From assembly GCA_034670405.1 (NCBI GenBank), contig JAXDDX010000001.1, positions 14,084,501 through 14,148,500 of the forward strand: a stretch of DNA of 64,000 bases, written 5' to 3'. The translations under genes were made by a program, and so were the position numbers. Below the pieces are notes generated by a model, which saw only the letters and a list, made by a program, of their open reading frames with translations, was not told the origin of the DNA and did not search any database. How positions within the stretch are numbered: position 1 is the first letter of the stretch; each line of letters begins with the position of its first letter. Positions 14,104 to 27,368 of this stretch are shown piece after piece. The stretch comes from Hoplostethus atlanticus. Lineage: Eukaryota > Chordata > Actinopteri > Trachichthyiformes > Trachichthyidae.

Positions 14104-14874
14104 GTCCCAAGTGATTTGATTATTCTGCAGCAGGAACACGAACACCTATTGCAACTTTTTGTGCAATGATAGTACCCTGGGCTGGGAGCAACGACGAAGG
14201 AGTGAGTTGAACAGACAAATAAGTAAAAGAAAAAAACAAATAACATTTTGTTTTGCCCTCGTTACTAACCGATGTGCACCTCCAGGCAGTGGCGGGAGCT
14301 GAATAGTCGCGAGTAATTTATCACACTGGCGGAAATTGGCGTCTGAGGACAATAAGTCAAATTGATTATCTGAGTTGCTGCTGAACAAAAGCAAGGGAAA
14401 TAGTCTCTCTCCCTTCTTTTCCTCTTAGTATTGAAAGATGAGTGGCTGGCGTTATCTCAGATGGATGAGCGCTCTGATGGGAGTGAGTGAATGGGCTTGC
14501 TCAAGTCCATTACATAACAGGCCGTGATCCAAAAACCCCCCCAAAAAAAGTATTAGTAATCGGTCAAATTCATTGCTCTGCACCTGGACCGCGGGTCAGA
14601 AGTGACGCGGTAAATGGACGAGGGTATGAAATATGCAGGCGACGATGTTTGACCTAACCATAATTCTGGATTTTACGTGGAGGTTTTAATGAATCCTCCC
14701 TCCCCCCCCCCCTCTTCATTCACCGACTTATTCCAGGTCAACCAGGCCGGTAAATCTTCCCTGGTAGAAAGCGCGACCTCCGCTGAACTCTGTTATCAGG
14801 GATCTGACGCGCAAGCAGGTTCATATAATTAAGCCCCAATGCTTTGTTCACATCTCAATGCGGTTCTGTCATAC

Positions 14875-14916
14875 ACCATCCCTCTCCCTCCCTGTCCCTC
14901 TCTCCCTCTCTCTCCT

Positions 14917-14947
<31 letters not shown>
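14875..14947. repeat. C/T-rich simple repeat
   Basis: A pyrimidine tract of ccct, ctct and C-run units on the + strand, ending in a perfect CT run. Confidence 0.85.
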
Positions 14948-15070
14948 CCTGCACTCCTCAGTGTGCAGGAGTGTCCCTCCTCAGTCATTAAGCATACAGT
15001 TTGCTCGTAATTAAGTACATCAGTGAATTAGGGGCTCACTGGCGCTGGCTTGTTCAGGCGGCGTGCTGGA

Positions 15071-15126
15071 AATTACACACACACACTCTCTCTCTCACAC
15101 ACTCACACACACACACACACACACAG
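15071..15126. repeat. (CA)n / (CT)n compound microsatellite
   Basis: CA units, a short CT stretch, then CA units again. Confidence 0.9.
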
Positions 15127-15295
15127 CTCTGTAAGACTGATAGCGCTGGAATTGCAGAGCACCTGATCTCCGTGTAGTTAAAGAGACTGCTCCACAAATA
15201 GCCTGCAGACGTCACAGGCATGCGTTTTGTTCTGGGAGAGGAGTCACGTCACATTAATCTGTCTGACACCCAGGCACCACCAGTGTGACCACAGT

Positions 15296-15560
15296 TAAAA
15301 ATAAAAAAAAGAGATATTATTATTTCTTATTTTTTTTCATTTTATTTTCTTAATTTCATTTTTCCCCATTCAATCTATTAAGGGAAGTTTACCTGCTTTT
15401 ATTGTGCTGATTTTTAATATAGCTATATATTATGGTCTTTTTGATACAAGACAATAACTTCAAAGCATTTCTTCTATATTTAGCTAATGTCATAGATATA
15501 GTACAGTATATAGTAGATATAGAATAGTAACAACTATTATTTTTATTGTTATCAATTATT
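15296..15560. repeat. AT-rich low-complexity block
   Basis: Long A and T runs with repeated 'tatagata' and 'attattattt' words. No coding content is present. Confidence 0.7.
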
Positions 15561-17486
15561 TGAACATAAGCTATATCAGGGGAATGGGGATGCCAGTTTA
15601 TAAAATAGTCTTTTGCACATTTCACCTAATTTCCACCTGTGATTCAGAGCATCACAAACCGGGACCAGACTTCACGTCACGGCTCCTCACTTGTTGGTCA
15701 TCGTCAAAGCAGCGGTTAACAAGTTGCACAACACCTTCTGTCAACGTGTTATTTTTTTTTGGGGCTTTTTTTTTTGCTGCTTCCTGAGGATATCGGGGTT
15801 GACACAGTGAATTCCTTTCCATTTAAGTGAACCTTAATACTTAATGCTGTCTTGTTTTGCCCCCGGGGTCCTGCTTTCACTCCGCTAGCTTGGAATAAGA
15901 TTCTCGTTAACCCTCTGAGAAATGCTCCGCGTTCATGTAAAACACTGTAACCCCCGTGTGATCTGGCGGAGGTGTTGTTGCTGTTTCCCCAAGATGACTC
16001 GAGCAAATAGGAAACAGCAGATCGGTGAAGAAACAGCACGCGCTCACTTAGCACCTGTACGCCATCCAAGATGAGCTCAACGTCTTTAGGGAGGTGACAC
16101 CATAGAGACATTAGCAGGCTATGTGTTTGTGGGTAATCCATCATCATTGGCTTCAGTTTATTGACGCGCGTTTACAAATTAAACCGGGAAATTGTCTATA
16201 ATTGAATATAAGTGCTGATCTACAGTCTGTTAAGTGTTTTAGATTGATAAAGAAAGAGAGGCAAAGTGATCCCAGATCAGCGCTGCGTTCTCTGGGATGC
16301 TTCATAGGTTATATTTCTACTGCTAGTGCTGGAAACCAATACATTTCCATCGTCTTGCAGAACGTTTATAAGACAGCCTCTATTGTGTGTCGAAGGAAGT
16401 TGTTTCTCACTCCCTAGCGAGATAATCTATTTGCAACCGGCAGCTTGTCGCGTTGGAGCCACCCAAACAGAAAATCAAATCCCAGCCCGCTAGATAATGG
16501 GCCTCAAATCCCTTCAGGACTGGTGATAGTGATTGCCTCTGCGTTCATTGCAGAGCAGTTTATATTCAATAATGTGTGTGTGTGTATGTGTGTTTCTGCG
16601 TTTGTGTGAGAGCGTGTTTGCAACCATGTGTGTGTGTGTGCGTGGTGAGTAAATGCTTACGTGTGTATTTTACGAGCGTGTTTGAGTGATGTCCCAGTGA
16701 GGGTGCGTTTTATAGCCGGATTCCACCAGGATGAGTGTGACTGTTTCATGGTGTTGCTTCAGCAGCCCCGTGGAGGCCTCCCAGTCTCAGGCCTAATGAG
16801 CACCTCTGTCTTAACAGGTGGTCCGTCGGAGCGCTGCGGAGAAAGAGGAATGAGAGCGACAGAGGCTGTTTTGTGTGCAAGTTGCTTATTAAGTTTGTGG
16901 AGAGGCTTTTTATACACCAGTGGCGCTGCTTTGCTCTCAAGCACCCAATGAGGAAAATGAATCAGAGATTGCCCGATATTGCTCGAGTCAGACCGTCTGA
17001 ACTGCCAACATCCAGGCTTGGGGGGGATCTAAGATCATCTAAGGTCCATAGGTGATCAAGAAAAACATGAAAGGTAGTCTCTCTGTGTAAGAACTGATTC
17101 ATTCCTCCGCCGTGAACGAGCCGCTTTGTTTCACGATCCCTCTTTGAATAGCTTATAAAACGGGGGCAGCTCAGCTGGAAAGAAAACAGCTATAAAAGTA
17201 TTAATTGTTTCCAGTAGTTGCCTCTGCAAGCGTTTATGATTGTACACAACATGCACGTATTAGATATTTTGCGGACGTGTTTGCGTGTGATACCAGAACG
17301 TACAGCAGCCTGTTAGCTAAGGCTATGTATGGATCCTATGTATTTTTATGTTGTGTATTTTTTTTTTTACTGTAAAAGCATAGACTCCTTTTTATTACTT
17401 TACATTACTTTACATGTATATCAGTCCTCATTGCTTCATTTTGATTACTACTATTACCATTACTATAACTATTGTTTCTATTTTCA

Positions 17487-17660
17487 TTTCATTACAGGCA
17501 TTTAGCAGACGCTTTTATCCAAAGCGACTTACAATAAGTGCATTCAACGTAGGTAGGTAGATAACTACTAGTCACCAGAAATCATAAGTGCATTTCCTTC
17601 CTCAACAAGCATCTAAGAGCAGAAACAGTGCGAAGGTAAAAGTGCAATAAGTTAGCTACC
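17487..17660. mobile_element. dispersed teleost repeat fragment (non-autonomous, family name uncertain)
   Basis: The stretch begins with 'attacaggcatttagcagac' and continues 'gcttttatccaaagcgactt', a segment I recognise as recurring many times in fish genomes. It is followed by 'taactactagtcaccagaa' and 'aagtgcaataagtta', which I also recall as its usual companions. I am confident it is interspersed repeat, but not whether it is a SINE core or part of a non-autonomous DNA element. It has no coding capacity. Confidence 0.75.
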
Positions 17661-18926
17661 TACTTTTTATTTAAACAAATGAGACCAACTAGTACTACTA
17701 CTGCTAATCATAATCATAATAATATGCTACAGCAACTAATAATAAAGATGATATTTGTAGAATATTTTTCTCAATAAGGTTCCAAAGTGCCGTAAACTAG
17801 AAACTAGCTTCATCTTCCATGTGGAAGGGAATACCTGCAAACCAAGCTGCCGTTCTGTGTGTCCTCCTGCGACAAGTGGAGCTACTTCTGTATACTTGCT
17901 GCTGCCATTCACTGTGGGTGAAGGAAAACCCCGGACCACGCCAGCTCCTTTTGAAACAAAACCAACGTTATATTTTCTCTTCCCTCTAAACTCGGCCTGT
18001 GTGTCATTCTCATTTAGAAATCTTTAGATGAGAAGAGACACATGAAAAGAGTTGTTTTTTTGTTTTTTTGTGCGTTCTTCCCGGTTGCCACCACTACCTC
18101 GGAAAACATATAATGAGTCGCGTTGAAATAAATCCCTGTTTTTCAGTCGGTACCCGAGTCGGCCCGTTTCATCTCCGTAATGTGGGATTGCAGCGAGGCT
18201 CTTATCTCAAATCACATCTCATTACAACTCCGCGTTCGTGGGATTTAGTTGAGGCTAATTACGTGAAGCATACCTAAATTGTATCTAATCATGATAATGA
18301 CTCTCCATTCATGTTAATAACTCATTGTGAGGAGAGAGGAAAAAAAAAAAAAGATGATGGGAGCATTTGGAGCAAGTGAGTAAGAAATGATACAATATGG
18401 ATGTCTTTAAGGCTGACGACGTGCAGTGTGTGCCTAGGCTTTGTGGCCGGCTAGACCGTTCGGCAGCTGTTTGCTGAGTGGATATTCCACATAAAAGACT
18501 TTCTCTTTCTCATCATCAGCAGCAGGACGTCATTCCTTCAGTATTTATTGTGATTCTTTTCCCTGAATCCTGTTTTTTTCCCCCTCTCTTTTCTTTCTTC
18601 CGCTGCCTTACGACTTCCATGCGGTTGCCCTTTTGTTTTGTTTTTTTGCACACCTCTACATTGTGATTCTCGGTCAGTGCCGCAGCTTGACCAACATATC
18701 GGGGAAAACAAAGCCCGGGCGTCTAGCGAGACGAGCAGACGCCTTTTTTGTTTTGTTTTTAGCCGCGCTCAAAAAAAAACCCGCCTCCCCTTCTGGATTG
18801 CTCCCTCAGCTGACTTTTAATGGAATCTTGATTCGAAAGCATGTGAATAATTCCCATGGGGGTGTGGTTTGTAGGTCACTGTGCCATCATGGTTGTTCCT
18901 GGTCTGTCTGAGGGAGGATGGGTGTC

Positions 18927-18931
18927 TGTGT

Positions 18932-18967
<36 letters not shown>
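18927..18967. repeat. (TG)n microsatellite
   Basis: About 20 TG units with one TA interruption near 18935. Confidence 0.95.
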
Positions 18968-18968
<1 letters not shown>

Positions 18969-21900
18969 TAATGGGGGAGGGGGGAGCTGGAAGAAGGCAT
19001 GGCGGCTTCGCTCGCGTGTCTGGTCGCAGCATCGTAGCTTCCCTGTTGTCCCTTGCTGTTATAGGTGGACGCAAGAAAATCACCCCCACTCCCCGCCACC
19101 CTCCCCCAGGCTTGACCCAGAATTCCCTTCCTCTCGGCAACAAAGGGATTATGAGCGAAATAAATTAATCTACCTCCATGAATTTACTCATTCAAACCGT
19201 TCGCCTCAGTATTGACGCGAGCCGCTGACATCGTCTCAGTCTGAGAAAGCAAAAAAGGATTAATTTGTCATATTCATATTTTTTTTTTTTCATCATCCAA
19301 AGCTGCACGTTCTGTTTTTGAGCCTTCTAGGTTGAAGATAGGAAAAAAACATTATGTAGGTCCAATTGCACAAGCTTTGTTTTCTTCGTTCAGTGGGGGA
19401 CGGGTTGAAAGGGGCCACCTGCAATAATAAATTACTCCCCGGTGATTAGAAAACATACAAAAACAGCACTCCGGGTGATTTTTCTCCTGATTTATTAATA
19501 TTAAGGTTGTGCGTGAAATATTGCCGAAGGTGTTACAAGCTGAAATATACACCAAGCCTGTTCTATTCAGTAGCACATACCAGATATGACAGTTCATTAC
19601 GTGGACAAATGCACGGGAGAGCAACTTTCACCTCGGGAGTGGTATTTCTGGCCAGCTCATCTTAAACAACTTTGATCTCTTCTTTCAGTTTATATCTGGA
19701 CGTCGTATCTTTTTTTTCTTTCTTCCCGCGGGCCAGGTGGGAGTGAAGCAACGGTGAGTGAAGGAGACCCGAATAGAGGCCGGACTTGTCTTCGGCCAGA
19801 CAGATTGAGTGGAGCGGTTTTCTCCTCGTAGCTGGCTCTACTTCGCTTGTTTAAATGTTCTTGTCTCGATGGTGTGATACGGTACGTCCCAGGCTAATTC
19901 AGTTCGTTCCAGGGCGAAATAAGCCGTGGGATTTCTGTGCCGTCGAGAATCGCGGTGGAATCATTGCTTTCTTGGCAGAAATCGCCAGCATTGTTCCTCC
20001 TCAAAACCTTCCCAATTAGACTACACATTGTTGGCAATGTCTACCGTGTAATGATTGTTCCCCCCCGCCCGCGCAGTTCCTTATTGGCCTGATGATGAAA
20101 GATTGTGTCACGTTGTTGTTCGGCAATCTCGATCTCAGAGCGAAGGCTTTGATTTTTGCTTCAGGAGAACATATGGTCAGTTTCTTTTGTGTTGCTTCAG
20201 TGCCCCGATGGTTGTTAAAGTCTGAACCTGTGTGGTCACACCCGTAGCCACGTTGCACGACGCTTGTTTGCAGTCTCTCTCTTGTTGTTACCCTGAATAG
20301 TGTTTCTATCCTTTACCATCTCTGAGAGGTCAAACGGACTCAGCGGGGCCGTTTAACGCGCAAGGTTTTCACTGGGCGACCGCGGAGCTAAACACTGCCG
20401 GTACACGATCATGAGGTTAGCTGCGCTGTTGATATTTCCTCTCCAGATGGTCTAATGATCAAACTCTGTTCTTGCTCTGACTTGTTCGTTTTATGACTTT
20501 AATGCTATCATGAGACTAGCCTGGATTTACAAAAAAAAAAAAGTGTATCTTTTACAGTAGCCTTGTGTTAACTAAATACACTACTCAAGCATAAAGCGTT
20601 CCCTGTGGCGTTCCTCCACCTTATCTAAGCGGGTTTGAAACAAAGCCTGTTGCGTGGATACAGAAGCACCGTTGAGCTCCTCCATCCATCACGGACTGGA
20701 ACAAGCTGTTGACTGGTGTTTGAAGCATCCGTGTTTATGTCCGTTTACATGCTCGGTGTTGAGGGATGTGCAGTGACAGCTCTGAGATATGGGCCCGCGG
20801 CGCATCCAGGATGGGGGAATCGGTGTGTGTCTCGAGAGCGGCCCGGGCCAACCTGCTGCTCTCTGACCCTTCCCCCGTCTCATCTGCTCATGAGCAGCAG
20901 ATATAATACAGCTCCAAAGCCTGTTGAGCTAAAGAGAGCTGGTCACGGAGGAGAGGGTCAGGGTGGGGGCAGGGAGTGACGTAAGTGTTCTCCTGTTGTT
21001 CCTGCCATTCTCCCCTGATCTCTGATCCTGTGAACAGCAGAGCTTGAGCCGCTGAGCCTAATTCCTTAAGCAAAGGTTTCCTGAGAGAAGACGCTGCCCC
21101 TTTTTGACGGCTGACCTGGAAACGGCGGGGATAGAGCAGCTGACGCCGATAGAGAGGCTCAGTGTTTGGAGGCGCTGAAGGGTCTGAACCGCTTCCCTAG
21201 TTTTTGATCCGACGGAGGGCACGGCTCCATCTGTTTCCTGCTGCCGAGGGCTGCGGCATTTTGCAGTCAGATCCGATGAAGACGAATGAACAAGTGGAAG
21301 GATGAGTCGCGAGGGTTTACTCCCATGTTATGACAAGCGCTTCTGCCCGAGTGCATCACGGTGGAAATACTGACGTGTTTGTTAAACGAATTTGTAGGGT
21401 GGTTGTATCTCGAGCGCCATTACGAATGAATAAACATAAAACAAGCCACGGCTCCTCTGACAACGTCTCCGTCTGAAGCTGTTTACCGATTCAACATCAA
21501 CCGCGTTTACTCGGTAGGGCGCCGTTGTTTGTTTGGTCAGTAAACGAGCCAACTCATAATGTAGGACGTGAATTGTTTGCGCCGCTCACATCGGGAGGCC
21601 GTTTGCTTCACGGGGGGGGGTGGTTTGCTTCTCGCTCTTCCTCCAGCGAGCCGTCCACCTCCACGCTTTGACCCCTTCTGTCCTCCGTCTGTCTTCCTCC
21701 AGCACCTGTCAACGCCATTGTTCAGTACTGAAGAAGAGGAAGCCCACGCAGGCAATCCTCCTTCAGACTTTTTTTTTTTTTTTTCAATGGCCATCGCTCT
21801 CTCCCCCGCTCTCTCAATGCCTTTGTTCCCTGAGCCTTTTCTTACCAGGTTTTGGGCTATCAGCAAGAGGGCAACTGTCTTGCCATTGAAGGGGGCGTGG

Positions 21901-24442
21901 TGCTCCCTGCTTGCTGGGTGTGATAATGGACCACACATGGTCCTGCTCCAGTGGCTGTATAAGACCGGGGCCTCCATGCGTGGGCCCAGGCCCTGGCTCT
22001 GCCTCCTCTCCCTTCCCCGGGCCCATAAAGCACTCCCCTCAGCTCTTTGTCTGGTCCATTCACACACCCCGGCTCGCAGGCCGGAGCTCTGCCTGGGTCC
22101 CTTTGTCCACCATCTCTGGTGGGCTGGTCCCTCCGTGTCCACTCCCTCCGCTTTGTTCACTCCTACCTACAATACGCCACCAACAAGTATTCCAGAAATG
22201 CAATGAATGCAAGTCTTTCTGTCCAACGTGAATGCGCTTAAGTAAAGAAAAAGAGGAAAACGGGGGGGGTATTTGATTTCATGTTGCTCGGGAGGTTTTG
22301 CTGACGATTTGGGCAGTTTATTGAGTTGAGCTGATGTGGAGAAATTCATTGGTACACATGAGAGCGAAAGAAAATCCCTACATTCCTTTTTACTTTTTGA
22401 TAAACTCTAAAGAAGTTCTCGCTTTAAGAATGTTAATTAGGATTTTTTACTGAAGTGAAGGACAATTTTCAAAAACTTTGGTCTAAATTAGAAGCAGCGC
22501 AGTGCAGTGAATTAAAACCGTGTGCATTCTTGCATGGCAGACACCTCAACAATACAGAGCAGACCTCAGACCTGCATTACCGCCAACCACCAGCGGTTGA
22601 GTCCCCCTTCATCGCAGACCACAAGAATCCCAGCGTATGAGAAGAAATGGCTGGTGGCTTTTTGATCAAGCCTAGATTTGTAGTCATTTATCATGCTCGA
22701 CTGGGGAAAAAAAAATCGTCAGAAGTCTGGAAATCATAATAAACACTGTACACTTTGCACTTTGTACATAAATCCTTATATCCATGTGAAAGGGTTATTA
22801 CTTTTTTTTCTGCAAGAAGGCGGCTTTTTGATGTGTCACACACACACATGTTGGAGAGACTGCTTTCTTCTTCCTTTCATGATACTGGAGGCCGTGTTAA
22901 TTTCTAAAACGTCTGTCGAGCCACTTTTAGTGACGGTGCCATCCCCCCACTTTGTCAACATGAGGCGTATAGGGTAGATATGATGCAAACCTAATGACAT
23001 CCCCATCCTTGTTGGGCTAGGATTTCTTTGTAACCGTACGAAACTTGCAAAAGGGATGTCATCTTATATACCTTGTTAAATCGTTCACCAGTTTCGCTCT
23101 CAGCTTTTTCCATACGAGCGGCATTGATTTATCGGCGCTGCCACGCTGACCGCGCAGAGCTGCAAGAATAAAGTATTTGCTTCTAGTGGTTCATGCTTGT
23201 CCACTCAAACAGTAAGTCTTCGGGCACCACATGGGCACTTGTTCTGCTGCTAATCAGCAATACGCTATGGGGAAACATCAAAGGAAAATGGCTACCTCTT
23301 GGGGTTCCCTTAACAGAGACCCTTACTTGAAAAGAAGGTTGTTTTTTTCCCCCCGCTTGTGCATTGTGCTGCCTGTGGTATGTGGCATAGTTTAACAAAG
23401 TCCCAAGTTAAGTCTGGAGGTATCAGTGGGTTGAAAACGACAGAAATTGGGTAGATTTTCCTCCGTAATACCTGCCTGATCCATGTGGAATTGCTGGGAC
23501 TTCAGGACTAACCTTATTTAGCTTCCTTTTTATTACCACTTTTTCCTTCTCTGTAACATCAGTTATGCCAAACTTTTTATAACCCCTCATCAAGAAAATA
23601 CGAGCTCCAAAACCTGTTGGGCCAATGTTTTTATTGTAAAGCTACAGAATACGCTACCCTTACTTACCACAGTCTTAGTAGAACTAACAATTTTTTTTGT
23701 TTGTTTGTTTGTTTTGCTTGTTCTTTCTCGGCATGGACTTCATTTGAACAGAAACAGATCTTGTCCATACTGCCTCCTTGATTATAGGTGTGTGTGCCTT
23801 GGCATTCGGTATTCGATGAACGCCGGGGAGGGGGCTATCGCAATTTCATCACCAGACTAGACTTGGATGTGCTTTCAGAGCAAAGATCGAAAAAACAAGC
23901 CGCGCTCCCCGTGGAGTCACAGGACCCTGATCATTTTACGCCGGCCAATTTGGAACAAGAAAACAACCCACTATCTGTTTAACAATCAGGTCTGCCCTCA
24001 GGATAGAGTTGCTATAGTTTCCAGTTGTGTTATTCCTGTTCGGCCGGGGGTGTGGAGGAGAGAGAGAGTGGGAACACATCATCGATTACTGCTCATTTTA
24101 TATTGATTTATCTCGTGGTAATTAAAACTTAACAATATAGCCTCATCAACATGTCCATCTGTTTTAATCTGACTTTGGTTAATTGGCCTGGATTTTGTGC
24201 AGATTGTGTGTTATTTTCTAATATGTGCAATAACCACGCTCAACGCTATGACCCAGTAATTGCCTGTGTTGAAGACATGGTTTTAGAAAATCCAATAGTG
24301 CCGACTGTTGCCAGTGCGTTCAGTTTGAGATTCGATTTAGCCTGACAAGCGCCCGTAGTGAGAGATTCTGGTGCATTTGGCTGAAAAGCATCAGCATGCT
24401 ATAAAACCCAATTTGACCTGAACTCCGTGTGACCAAAATAGA

Positions 24443-24471
24443 GGGGGGGGGGCGGGGGGGGCGGGGGGGGG
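24443..24471 (+). repeat. G-run cluster with quadruplex potential
   Basis: Three uninterrupted G runs of 10, 8 and 9 bases are separated by single C bases. Because the runs are long, four G-tracts of three or more bases with very short loops can form, so the + strand satisfies the usual G-quadruplex pattern. Confidence 0.85.
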
Positions 24472-25549
24472 CTTAAACCCATTTTAACACGTATCGAATC
24501 AACTTCTGTCTAAAACCAGCGTGTTGTTTATTCGGGTTCATTTATGTATTTGAGACATCGTGCGCATTACAAATGGAAAACTAAACGAGGAAACCAAAAA
24601 GTCAGTAGCGCCCACTACGGAGGGACGTGTGGGTTTTCTTTTTTTTTTTTTTTGTAGTGATTTGGTGGCTGTAAAATCTCAACTGCGTAAATGAGCTCCT
24701 TCACTGAAATGCAAATTGACACCATGTGGAAGACGAAGCGTTTAAAAAACACGTAAGAGGGCTATTTGGGTTCCTCTCGGACATGTTTATGGGATTACGT
24801 GGGCTCTGCAGTCTCACGCGACGACGACGGCGGCGGGCCATCGGGCGACGCTGGAGATATTTAGGTTCCCTCTGCATTAATAAGGGGCTTCGGGCCACGG
24901 AGATGGATCGGATAAAATGTTTTTGCTTTCCTCCTTTTTTTTTGTCTTTCACTGGGGTTTTTATGTTCATCTGGTTCCATCTCTGCTTAGAATTTAAGAC
25001 TTAATCTGATTGCATATTTCAACATTGTTTACCAAGCGGTGGCCTACAGTGGTAGTTGATCTCTCATCTCCTTTTCGTAACGTATTAGCTTCAGCCTGCT
25101 GGAGCTTAAGTCTGTCATATCCCATTTACGTTCAGATAAATACCTGATTTCCATTGCACCTTAACCTGATGTCCTCCCTCGGGGCAGCTCACATTGCGCC
25201 CCTGACTATCTGAGAACACACGAGAGTTAATAGGCGGCACTATCAGATGGGTAGGTTTAGCCTCGTCGGTCTTGTGCTGAACACTGAAGGAATACCAAGC
25301 CCCGGTCCTCCATCGTGGCACTGACGGGCCTCCGAGCACTCACGCGGTTGTCAATGGGGGCTCTCGATCTCTCTCCGTCTGTAGGCTACATGTGCCTTCA
25401 ATTAAGGCCTGGAGCTGGAGCTCTAATGGGAAAGTCATAAGGAGTAAGGTTGGGTGGAAAGCATATGTGAACGCTGGCTTGTTGTGATAGTATCGAGTGA
25501 GATCACGTAGAGCTGCACCCTTGAGCGCCATTCGTTAACGTAACGATTC

Positions 25550-25551
<2 letters not shown>

Positions 25552-25591
<40 letters not shown>
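25552..25591. repeat. (GT)n microsatellite
   Basis: About 20 GT units followed by gcgcggggg. Confidence 0.95.
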
Positions 25592-25595
<4 letters not shown>

Positions 25596-27344
25596 GGGGT
25601 GCCGATCCTCCACATATGCTGTCATGCTGTGTTCTACTTGTTGCCTCGCAGAGGGCAGGGAGAAGGTGGAGACAGTCTACTTTGAGAGTTCATGGTTTTA
25701 TTACAGGAGCTAATGACAGTGTAATTTGAGCAATGTGAAATTGATTGCTGTCCCTCTCTCTCTCTCTGGCCTCCATCTGGCTGCTTTCTCTTGCGCCGTT
25801 ATGGCTTTTAGCTGATTGATTCTCTGTCATCGCCGCTCGCGTGTTGATCGATTGGAAATAGCTGCTAATCACGATCCCATACAGGAAGATCGCGAGGAAG
25901 ATGAGCTGCTCTGTGGCCTCGGTAGCTCTCACACTGAGGCAGCATCTATGTATTTAGCCTCGGCCATAAGAAGAAAATAGGACAAGACGCAGCTGTTTTG
26001 AATGCCACAGACATAAGACAGTGCCTAAAGGGGTCACAGCACTAAAGATGTCTTCTCCTTTCTGCTCCGCTGGCATTCTCAAAGGCTCTTCCTGCACTTA
26101 AACCCCCATGCAATAAACATCAGTGAACAGAGGCCTCTCTGGTGACGTGCCATGATCCCGGCTCATCCTGCAGGGCTGTTGTCCCTGGTAAAGTCACCCC
26201 CATGTTATGGGTTAAGATGCTGGACCGGCGAACCCTCATGTGTTTGCCGGCCTGCCTCTGAGTCCGCCTTGAGTTCTGACCTGCACAGGATTTTTTCCAT
26301 CCGGCTCTGCTGGTCCCATCCATCTGGCGTGGGTCTCCCCATCCCTGAACCCTCCACCGGGTCAACAACCTTTCAGGCCAAAGCAAAGTGATAAAACAGC
26401 CTGTGGTGGGCCGCAGGATGGCCAGGCAGGATGGGCCTTGCACGCAACACAGGCACAAGCCCCGGAAGAAGAGACAACGCAGATAGCCCCCCCCCCCCTC
26501 TGTTGATCTCCCTGTCCACGGGAGAGAGGAGCTCAGTAAACACGAGAGGAGGAACAAATCAAACAAATTTATTACTGAATGGCCGAAAAGGTCAGAGCGT
26601 GACAAAAGCCCTCCTGTTGTGAGGAGGAGTGCTGTAGAGTGGGCCCCCCAAACAGAGCCTGGTTGTCTACTGCAGCATTAGACATGGGTCAGGCTGAGGG
26701 GAAGCATGGAGGCAGAACTAGCTTAGTTAATAGAGGAACGGCGACCTTGTTCTTGATCTTTGTTGGGGCATGAGGTTCATTTAATAAGCTCGTTTGGTCA
26801 AATTTTCCACTTAAAAGATAAACTGTCTCAGAAAATGTAGATCCTTTTTTTAATTGAGTGAACTTTATAAGCATGGCCTACATGCTGCTGAAGCCGAAAT
26901 TCAAACAAAACAAGCACATGTTGTAATATTTACAATATTATATACATCAATGTAATATCAAATATAGTTATAGTTTATATGTATGTTAAAAACAACAGTG
27001 ATCACATTCATGAACATAGCAAAGTATATTACTGTGCAGCACAGACTTTTTTTTTTTCTTTTTTTTTTTTGAACAGACAGGTGCTTGCGTGTCGATGAGG
27101 GGAGGTCCGGGGGCTTTTATTTTGAATTACACCCTCATGGGAACCATCTGAGCCCCAGCAGTGGAATGTTTTTACCTCTGACTGCCCGCTACGCTTTCCC
27201 AATGAGGCTCAGTCAGTTGAAGATGGAGGGAGTGAGCGATACAAAGTGAGACATTCTGTGTGGAGACAGAGAGAAAGAGAGTGACAAAGAGAAAAGAGTC
27301 AGTTAGTGCCTGAGAGAGAGAGACTAAGACGGTGAGTGAGTGCA

Positions 27345-27368
27345 AGAGAGAGAGAGAGAGAGAGAGAG
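27345..27368. repeat. (GA)n microsatellite
   Basis: About 12 GA units, within a wider GA-rich stretch from about 27260. Confidence 0.9.

Larger units (their letters stand above)
9303..17484. other. intron 1, second part: no exon found
   Basis: No coding signal was found. The content is single-copy-looking DNA with simple repeats: (CT)n at 13731-13774, C15 at 14089-14103, a C/T-rich stretch at 14875-14947, a broken (CA)n at 15071-15126 and interrupted TG repeats at 16570-16640. An AT-rich block (15296-15560), made of A/T runs and repeated 'tatagata'-like words, separates more balanced sequence. The longest open frames here have no family features and overlap each other on both strands. Confidence 0.55.

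Noticed and set aside
21537-22206. Two overlapping open frames of about 210 codons on opposite strands
   Set aside because: Both lack any recognisable domain, are rich in Pro/Ser/Gly/Arg from GC-rich sequence, contain a T/A homopolymer-coded run and show no splice context. They are chance frames.
26120-26605. 161-codon minus-strand open frame with a hydrophobic start
   Set aside because: There is no family resemblance, and competing frames occur on both strands. It sits within a large intron with no splice-compatible context.
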